Positions 57,087 to 64,000 of a stretch of 64,000 nt of DNA are shown here, one piece after another. This DNA comes from Siphonodentalium dalli (Eukaryota; Mollusca; Scaphopoda; Gadilida; Siphonodentaliidae), in the NCBI GenBank assembly GCA_032622095.1, contig CP136063.1:11387814-11451813 (forward strand), written 5' to 3'. The translations under genes were made by a program, and so were the position numbers. The first letter of the stretch is position 1. The number at the start of each line of letters is the position of its first letter. The notes under the pieces were generated by a model. It saw only the letters and a program-made list of their open reading frames with translations. It did no database searches and had not been told where the DNA came from.

Positions 57087-59065
57087 AGGGTTCCATTTTT
57101 AAGGTGGCCGAAAAATGGAACGAAATAAATCAAAGGAAATTAATAGAAAATTTTCAAGCTAGAATAATTGAGCAAATTAAATGTTTTGAGTCAGGTAAAT
57201 GTCGAATGAATAAATTAAATAGTTTACAAGATGATAAGACATCTCGTATACCAAATGGGAGAACTAGTAATGTAATTAAAAATAACAAAAGAAAATATGC
57301 AAATGGGCCACCATTGTATTCTGGAATAAAATCAGGTAAAAATGATTTTAAGAGAGGAAAAATTCAACAGAAGAAGTTGCATAGGGAACCAGGAAAAATC
57401 AAACTCGATAAAACAAATCCGAAAAAGATAATTGAGCAAAAGAAACAAACTATCACTCATAAACAAGAAATGAACAATAAAAGTAGGGAATTTATGAAAC
57501 ACAAAAACATTGATATGAATTGTGTAACAAAGTCACCTGAATTTAAAATTAGTAGCACAAATTACAGTTATCCTGGAGACACTGCGAAAATATTAGAGGA
57601 ACATGTACCATGTTCCATTGTAATAATGATTAGAAAACAAAGGGTAAGAGCTTTGGTGGATAGTGGAGCGGATTGTTCACTAATTAATATAAACTTGTAT
57701 GAGAAAATACAAGAACGACCCAAACTTATTAAGAAAGAAGCAACAGTTACTTCGGCCAGCAATGATACATTAGAAATAATAGGTTATATAAACCTCGATT
57801 TTAAAATAAATAAATTAAAGGTTATTCATAGGTTATATGTAACTAAGAATTTAAACAGGACACTTATACTTGGACGAGATTTTTTAAGAAACAATGGAGT
57901 AAGAATGTATTTTGATTTGGGAGCCTTGAAAATTAAAAATCAGTTAGTGGGTCTCGTACCAGACATCCATATCGCATCTTTAATACGCCTGAAGGCTAAT
58001 TGTAAATTAAAGCCTAGGACAGGGGCCATTTGTTCTGCTAAAATTATTGGTGGAGCAAAAATGTTTAAATCTCCATTCATAATGGCGACTTGTACAGAGC
58101 AGGGATTTCTCAGTGAACACCCCGGACTCACGTTGGAAGAGTCTATAACGACAACTAAAAGCGATTGTATTCCTGTTAAAATCATTAATCAAACTGACAG
58201 GCATTACAATTTGAAACGTGGCTGTGTTGTGGGGAAAATATGTCCTATGCAAGAAGCAGAAATAAATCAAATTTCTAATTCTTTTGAAATGGGGGAAGCG
58301 CGTGTCGATGTGAATGAAATTCAAGCCCCATCTGAGCATTTAAATGTGGTCACGGAATTGGTGTTGAAAAATCAGGATATTTTTGCTGCAAACGATAGAC
58401 AATTGGGGGAAACACCAACATATAAAATGAATATAGACACTGGAAATCATGAACCGGTCTCACAAAAACCGTATAGAGTACCTTTGCACCGAAGACAGCT
58501 ATATAGAGATGCTATTGATTCAATGGAAAATGCAGGAATAATAACCAAATCTAAAAGTCCGTGGTCAAATGCCTGTTTTATGATTCCTAAAGCTGATGGT
58601 ACTTGGAGATTTGTTTGTGATTTTCGATCTCTAAATAAGATAACAAAGACAATTTGTTATCCTTTGCCTATAATTGATGATATAATTTCTGAGTTAAAGG
58701 GATCCAAAGTATTCAGTCTATTGGACGCAAGACAAGGTTATTTTGCCATGCCTATCAATGAAAAAGACAGAGAAAAGACTACATTTACTTGTTTCTATGG
58801 TAACTGGTTTTTTAATCGCACTGCATATGGGTTAAAGAACGCACCGAGCGCGTACAGTGAGTTGATGGCGATTGTTTTAAAAGGGTTAACTAACGTTATC
58901 AACCATATTGATGATATACTGATTTTCAGTGATTGTCTGTCTAATCACGTGACTCATGTAAAGCAGGTATTTCAAAGGCTAAGTGAACATAATATCAAAC
59001 TGAAATTAAAGAAGTGTTCATTCTTTAAATCAGAGACAAAATATTTGGGTTTTTATAGTAAATGA
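57062..59065 (+). pseudogene. pol: Gypsy-type Pol, part 1: protease and most of RT
   Basis: The frame is open from 57062, overlapping gag by 25 bp in the -1 frame; it has no ATG near the start, fitting frameshift expression. A Lys-rich linker (~140 residues) precedes an aspartic protease (VDSGADCSLI; about residue 186 counted from 57104). RT blocks follow: KPYRVPLHRRQLY, KSPWSNACFMIPK, TWRFVCDFRSLNKIT, VFSLLDARQGYFAM, TAFCFYG-like FTCFYGNWFF, YGLKNAPSAY and the catalytic box HIDDILIFSD (601-610), where the usual Tyr is His. The frame then stops in the LGF region because of a length change in the T5 run at 59050-59054. The protein would be cut before RNase H, so the element cannot make full Pol. 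Confidence 0.9.
57077..57120 (+). promoter_or_regulatory. -1 ribosomal frameshift signal for gag-pol
   Basis: TTTAAAC (57077-57083) is in the gag phase as T-TTA-AAC, the strongest known eukaryotic slippery type. The gag stop TAA follows at once. Seven bases later a perfect 10-bp stem forms between TTCCATTTTT (57091-57100) and AAAAATGGAA (57111-57120), with loop AAGGTGGCCG. A -1 shift leads into the pol frame, which is open from 57062. Confidence 0.85.
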
Positions 59066-59102
59066 GTCATGTATAGCACCAGATCCTAACAAGATTAAGG
59101 CA

Positions 59103-60980
59103 TTGAAAAACATGATAGCACCTACGACGATTAGGGGAGTCAGAGGATTTATTGGCGCGATGTCGTACTATCGACGGTTTCTCCCGAATTTTAGTGAAAT
59201 ATCTATCCCTTTGATTAATTTAACTAAGAAATATGCCAAGTTCAAATGGGATAAACAGTGCCAAGAGGCATTTGAATATTTAAAAGAAAGTCTAGTTGTC
59301 ATACATCAACTGGCTTATCCAGATTTGAATAAACCATATACATTGTATACCGATAGTAGTCAAAATGCGATTGGGGCGGTGTTAGTTCAAAATTGTGATC
59401 AAAATGAAAGAATAAATATACCACAATGTAGGAATGAAAAGCCCATCTATTTTCTGTCAGCAAAATTGAGTCCTACACTGTGCAAAATGTCAGTCATTGA
59501 AAAAGAAGCATATGCAATATTTTATGCTCTTAAAAAGCTTGATCATTATTTAAATGGAGCCACCTTTACTATTAAAATGGATCATCAACCTTTAAAATAT
59601 CTATTAACCACTCAATATAATAATCCGAAAATTCAGAGGTGGATGTTGTGTTTATCAGCCTATAATTGCACTATAGAATATCTGCCAGGAAGTGAGAATA
59701 GTGTAGCAGATTTGTTGAGTAGAATTCCAGACTCAATAGAGACTGAGGCACATTTGTCTGACATCGAGATAAATGATAATAATTTACAAATAAATGTGAT
59801 TAATTCAAATCAAATTCCAAATTTCTCGAAATTTGCAGAATGTAAAGTGGAAACCAATGATCCATTACCCCAAGGTGAATTATCAAATGAAGAAGTCGCT
59901 CAATTTAATATGAAAACTGAACAAGGGAAAGACTCAGAAATTCAAGAGGTCATTGCATCATATAAAAGTAATAATCCTTCCCCATCAATTACTAATAAAC
60001 ATTTACTTATAGAAGATGTTTTATATTACATATCAAATGCAGACGACGACCCCATGTTGAGACTATATATACCAAGTCATTTGCAAGAAAAGGTTCTAAC
60101 TCAATATCATGATAAATTGGGACATTTTGGAATTGAACACACATTTCAAATAATTCGTCGAAAATATTACTGGACAAATATGTACAAGTGTATATATGCA
60201 CATTGTGAGAAGTGTGTAATTTGTAAATCACGGAATCTGGTTAAACTGAGACCTCCATTACAAGACACTGACATGCCAGCTTTTACAGGCGCAAAATGGA
60301 GTATAGATATTTCTGGCCCATTTCCGCTGACATTGGCAAATAATAAATATTTGTTAACTTGGTTTTGTTTGTATAGTGGTTGGATAGAGTCATTTCCAAT
60401 AACCAGCAAAAGCACGAATTTGATTATTCACTGTCTTTTGGAAGATATTATACCAAGATTTAGCGTTCCGATCCAGATTTTGAGCGATAATGCGAAGGAG
60501 TTCACTTCAAATAATTTTAAAGAAGTATGTAAATATCTAGGAATAAAATTGGTTTTAACAAATTATTATTCACCTCAGTCTAATAGTAGGAATGAACGAA
60601 GCCACAAAGTTTTAAATGACGTACTATCCAAGATTATGGAAGGAAATCAGCGAACATGGGATCTTGTTTTGGGACAAGCATTATTAGCACATAGATGCAT
60701 GATTTCAGATTCATCTAAAACTTCAAGTTTTGAACTAATGTATTCACATCCACCGGTTTTGCCATTGGATAACATTTTGGCTCCCAGACTAAAATATATG
60801 GGAGATGAAATGCACCAGATTACTCTTCAAGCACAACACAGAGCTTTCCGCGCGGTACATCATCACATGAAAATTGCTAAAAGAAAACAGAAGCTGAGAG
60901 TAAAAACCACAAAAGTCTACCATAAGATTGGACAAACGTCGGGTAAATTGTCATTAAAGATGGATTATCTCTTTAAATAA
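59103..60980 (+). pseudogene. pol: Gypsy-type Pol, part 2: RT end, RNase H, integrase
   Basis: Continues Pol in another frame: RT connection (GFIGAMSYYRRFLPNF), RNase H (TDSSQNAIGAVLV at 83-95, E133/E135, D160), then integrase with an HHCC zinc site (YHDKLGHFG, C371-x2-C374) and the DDE core: D402 in WSIDISGP, D462 in LSDNAKEF, E498 in RNERSHKVL, with exactly 35 residues between the last two. The frame ends by running into the fold-back element at 60958, so the last ~15 codons are not native. Broken at both ends: a frame change upstream (59050-59054) and the insertion downstream. Confidence 0.9.
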
Positions 60981-61457
60981 CAAATTTTAAATAGTTGCGT
61001 GTGTATAAAATAATAGATATGAACTGAAGACCTATGTCCGGAAAAGCTTCTATCAATTAATATTGATTTTATTTCGAATATTAAATCGGGCCCATTTATG
61101 TTACTATTTTTAGAACCGACCATTGGGATGAGACCGTATTGCGATATAGATCACGCAACGAATGTCAAATGTCACAGATTGGTTGTTTGTATTGTTTTGT
61201 TCCACATATATAAGCGATAATGAGTATAATTAACGTTTATTTGTGATAAAATTGCACAATATAATTTCTGGTCTCTGTTAAAAGTAACCATTATTGTTCG
61301 TTAGCTGAACCAAAACACCTTTTTAGACCAGAAAATATTCGAAATAAAATTAATATTAATCGATAGAAGCATTTCCGGACAGGAGTCTTCGATTCAAATC
61401 TTATATTTAATACCCCGGTAACTATATAATACATGTTTACAAAGAGATAATCCACCT
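60958..61457. mobile_element. Fold-back TTAA element, copy H, inserted in pol
   Basis: 500 bp, bounded by TTAA (60954-60957 and 61458-61461), with ends AGATGGATTATCTC and GAGATAATCCACCT. It interrupts the integrase C-terminal region. It is a complete copy of the family, in reverse orientation to copy A. Confidence 0.9.
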
Positions 61458-61462
61458 TTAAA

Positions 61463-62002
61463 ATGGGATCCATATCACGTGATTTTAGAAAAAAAGGCCC
61501 TGTTTCTTTTATTATTAAGAACTTGATAACGGGAAAAATTTTCAAGTCTCACAGCAGAAATTTACGTCACGCCAATATCGAAGTATGGAAAATACCAAAA
61601 AAGACATTAACGCGTCGAACCAGACAACAACAATTGCTTTGTCCGGACAGTGATGAAGATATTCGGTCCAGCGAAGATGAATCAGAAAATCAAATGCAGA
61701 ATATAATAAATAAACATACCATACAAAGACCAATCGAGAATAGTGATTCAGAAGACGACTTGCCTTTATGTGAACTTAGAAACCGTCTTAGAAATGCGGC
61801 ACGCGAAACTTCGGACATGGACAGTGAAATTATTCCCTTGGGTGCACTCACACGGAAGCTAAAAAGAACTAAGGCGCGTGATAATGATCAAATTCCAGTA
61901 ATGTCCGACGATATGAGTGCACAAAATTATATAGACACTGGTAACACAGAATCCATAATAGAAGTCGATACCGACGTATATATGTCAAGTGAAGAATTTT
62001 AA
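61463..62002 (+). pseudogene. Gypsy integrase C-terminal (GPY/F-like) end and acidic tail
   Basis: After the inserted element the frame begins with RDFRKKGPVSFIIKNLITGK, a GPY/F-type integrase C-terminal module, then HSRNLRHANIEVWKIP. A tail of about 130 residues is acidic and Ser-rich (PDSDEDIRSSEDESENQ). It contains two similar motifs, DLPLCELRNRLRN and IIPLGALTRKLKR. The ATG at 61463 is probably not a real start. A simple removal of the inserted element at the TTAA would leave this part out of frame with part 2, so another indel is present. Confidence 0.75.
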
Positions 62003-64000
62003 ATTAACCATATGACAGTAAATAATCAGAGTTCCCGACGAGACGAAGTCCAATTTTATATCTGATTGTGCCCATTGTCTGACATGCTAATTTAACAAAT
62101 GTGTTTAAAGAGAGAAATAGATATCGACTTTATGAATGAGCCGTTTGTCAAACAATTTGGGACACAAATGCCGTGAACTGTCGTTTCATGAGAGGTGTTA
62201 AAAATACAATTACTGCTTTTCTATAGGCCTCGATCAGACTGGGTAATATAATCACTTAATGGCGCGTGAGCGATTGGAAGTAAGTTGGGTTAAGTAGAAC
62301 ACGCTTAAATATCGTTATTAGTATCACATACAAGTGATAACATACAGTTTGTTGAAAATAAGGTCGGCGCTTACACGTGAAAATAAGCAACCAATGTAAT
62401 AAAGAGCGTTTTGTTAAACGTGTCGTTGTTATTCGATGCACCACACTAGCAGGGTGTGATGCTGGTTTTGAGTTCAATGATCTGGTAAATTAATTGAAAA
62501 CTAGTGACCAGTATGCTCAATAAAAGTCACTAAAATAAAGGCATATTGAACCACAAGTTAGTGAAAAGGTACTGTTCATTCATTTACATAATGGATTTCG
62601 ATAATACCGAAAGTTTCGATAAATTTACGAAGCCGAATAGTATAAATCACTAAAAATGGAAATTCCGAACATGTACGTTCAAACTGCGCTAAAAACACTG
62701 TATATTTTGTGATATTTGCAGTGATAATTGTATGGTATATGTGGTGTCGCATCGTGGTGGTACGGGTTTTGACGCAAATTGTCTGTTAAACTCGTTGAAA
62801 AAATAGTGTTCCGTATGCTCAATGAAGAGACACTATAATAAACGGTCAAAGTGAAATGAACTTTGGTGAAAAAAGAAAAATGCTCTTCGTTCATTTGTAT
62901 AATGGATGCCGATAATACCGGAAGTTTCGATAAATTTACGAAACCGAATAGTATAAATGACTAAAACTGAAATTCACAACATACAACGGGAAATTGAGTT
63001 TAAGAAGTTACATATTGTAGAAAAATGCGGAATATTCCTAGGGTGTACGGGAAATGGTGTACAGTCCCGCGGGTTACAGTTAAGCACAGTGGGTGTGCTT
63101 TAGGGATAGGAAGGTCCCCAAATCAATTCAGAGAAAGCAATAAAATTAACTTATTCTATCATTCTAAACTTGGATGCTTTGGCATTCAAGTTGGGAAAAA
63201 AGGGAGAATTTCCCAGGGAACGAAATCCGTGTATCAAAGCGATATACGGAGAGCAGCGGGTAGCCTCGTTTAGGACAGGCGTCTTTGTGTATCGATCCAA
63301 ATCCGTGTATTTCGTGCTGATTCGGGAAAAACAATACTTAACCTGTCCTAACGAAACAAAAAACAGGATAAATTAATGAGTTTTGGGGGTATGATAAAAA
63401 TTGTAAACGAGATACATTGTCATAAGAAGCAATTAATTGAATGTAATGTGGGTCAAATATAATGGAATATTAACTTTAGCCATTTATAAAAAAAAAAATT
63501 TATAAGTAGGTAAGATTGTAAATGGGTTTGCAAATTGTAAATGGGTTTGCAAAGTCTAGATAAGTTGTTTTCGTATGGAAGTAAATTTGTCAGATAATTG
63601 AATAATATATCTGCGTAGATAAGACATTAGAAGTATGTATCACAGACATAAGTGAGAGTAAGTAATTGGAAATAGCTTGACAAGTCTAGGTTAAGTGATT
63701 ATGAGAATTGAACGAACATAATAGCAGAATTGGAAACGCAAAGAAGTTAATTGTCGTATGTCCAAGCTGATATAAGTGGAACACATAACAGATCCGAACT
63801 GTTTGCAATAGAAATTGTAACAAGTAAATTGACTACTAGCCGCGGTGATAGTAAGACAAATACAGAACAGATATTGACTGTTCAAAATAGAATTGGTTTG
63901 CGATACCAGCGAAATAGGGGTCACTTGCGCTATTGTCAAGTTAGAGAAGATTGACAAGTTGTGGTATTTTAAGCCTGCGGTGGCTTCCAAATAGAATAGG
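62003..64000. other. Gypsy 3' region or flank, no gene seen
   Basis: No sequence like the 5' LTR was found up to 64000. A block of about 170 bp at 62505-62672 (CATTTACATAATGGATTTCG, AAGTTTCGATAAATTTACGA) is repeated at 62805-62982 (period about 310). TGTAAATGGGTTTGCAAA is tandemly duplicated near 63516-63553. Frames at 63025-63376 and 63691-63990 have no recognisable features. Confidence 0.45.
62505..62982 (+). repeat. ~310-bp direct repeat, two copies
   Basis: Shares TGCTCAAT, ATAATGGAT, GATAATACCG, AAGTTTCGATAAATTTACGA and CCGAATAGTATAAAT between copies. Noncoding. Confidence 0.8.

Noticed and set aside
58904-58916. Possible sequencing-error explanation for HIDD
   Set aside because: Cannot be decided from one sequence; reported only as an observation.
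63025-63376. Two overlapping plus-strand frames of 82 and 68 codons
   Set aside because: No recognisable motif, not in frame with any element gene; likely chance.

Overview
This window looks like nuclear DNA from an invertebrate animal, most likely a marine one and possibly a mollusc. That is inferred from the mixture seen here: intronless C2H2 zinc-finger arrays, animal-type mobile elements (Ty3/gypsy, Mutator-like, LINE, tRNA-derived SINE, piggyBac-type TTAA elements) and AT-rich DNA with many minisatellites. There are no operons, no ribosome-binding sites and no intact RNA genes. The species cannot be fixed from the sequence alone. Nearly everything recognisable is repeat or transposon; the only plausible host genes are zinc-finger genes.

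Layout. 1-9.1 kb is mostly gene-poor, with a hairpin-array repeat (2.94-3.50 kb), a broken SGNH-hydrolase-like pseudogene (4.1-5.5 kb) and two short inverted-repeat elements (7.09-7.41 and 7.58-7.90 kb). 9.13-12.68 kb resembles the 5' part of an LTR retrotransposon: a TG...CA repeat, a TGG primer site, and a Gln/Asn/Pro-rich Gag-like reading frame broken by one amber codon and one frameshift. 15.2-21.2 kb holds a satellite, a tandem duplication, and a decayed Mutator-like transposase gene on the minus strand abutting a LINE fragment. 23.7-32.0 kb is a large terminal-inverted-repeat unit around a broken minus-strand gene with features of a PIN/FEN1-like nuclease; its left arm is split by a minisatellite that itself carries an 80-bp-arm hairpin.

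35.1-36.3 kb has an intact 13-finger C2H2 gene. Part of it and about 2.5 kb downstream are duplicated at 50.7-54.3 kb, where the copy is broken by a piggyBac-type element sitting exactly at a TTAA. Between the two copies, on the minus strand, lies a second intact zinc-finger gene (15 fingers, 47.8-49.2 kb) with decayed relatives at 46.1-47.6 kb. A fold-back family with long inverted repeats and TTAA flanks is scattered through 38-61 kb (about eight copies). One piggyBac-type element, two SINE pieces and an inverted second copy of the hairpin-array repeat also lie there.

54.3-62.0 kb holds a Ty3/gypsy-type retrotransposon: a probable 5' LTR inserted in a fold-back element, a leader with splice-like signals and a small upstream frame, an intact gag, and a protease-RT-RNase H-integrase region. 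Gag and pol are joined by a textbook -1 frameshift signal (slippery heptamer followed by a perfect 10-bp stem). Pol is disabled by a single-base frame break in the RT and by a fold-back element inserted in the integrase C-terminus. No 3' LTR was seen before the window ends. The most interesting items are the nuclease-bearing TIR unit, the two inverted hairpin-array repeats, and the gag-pol frameshift module.
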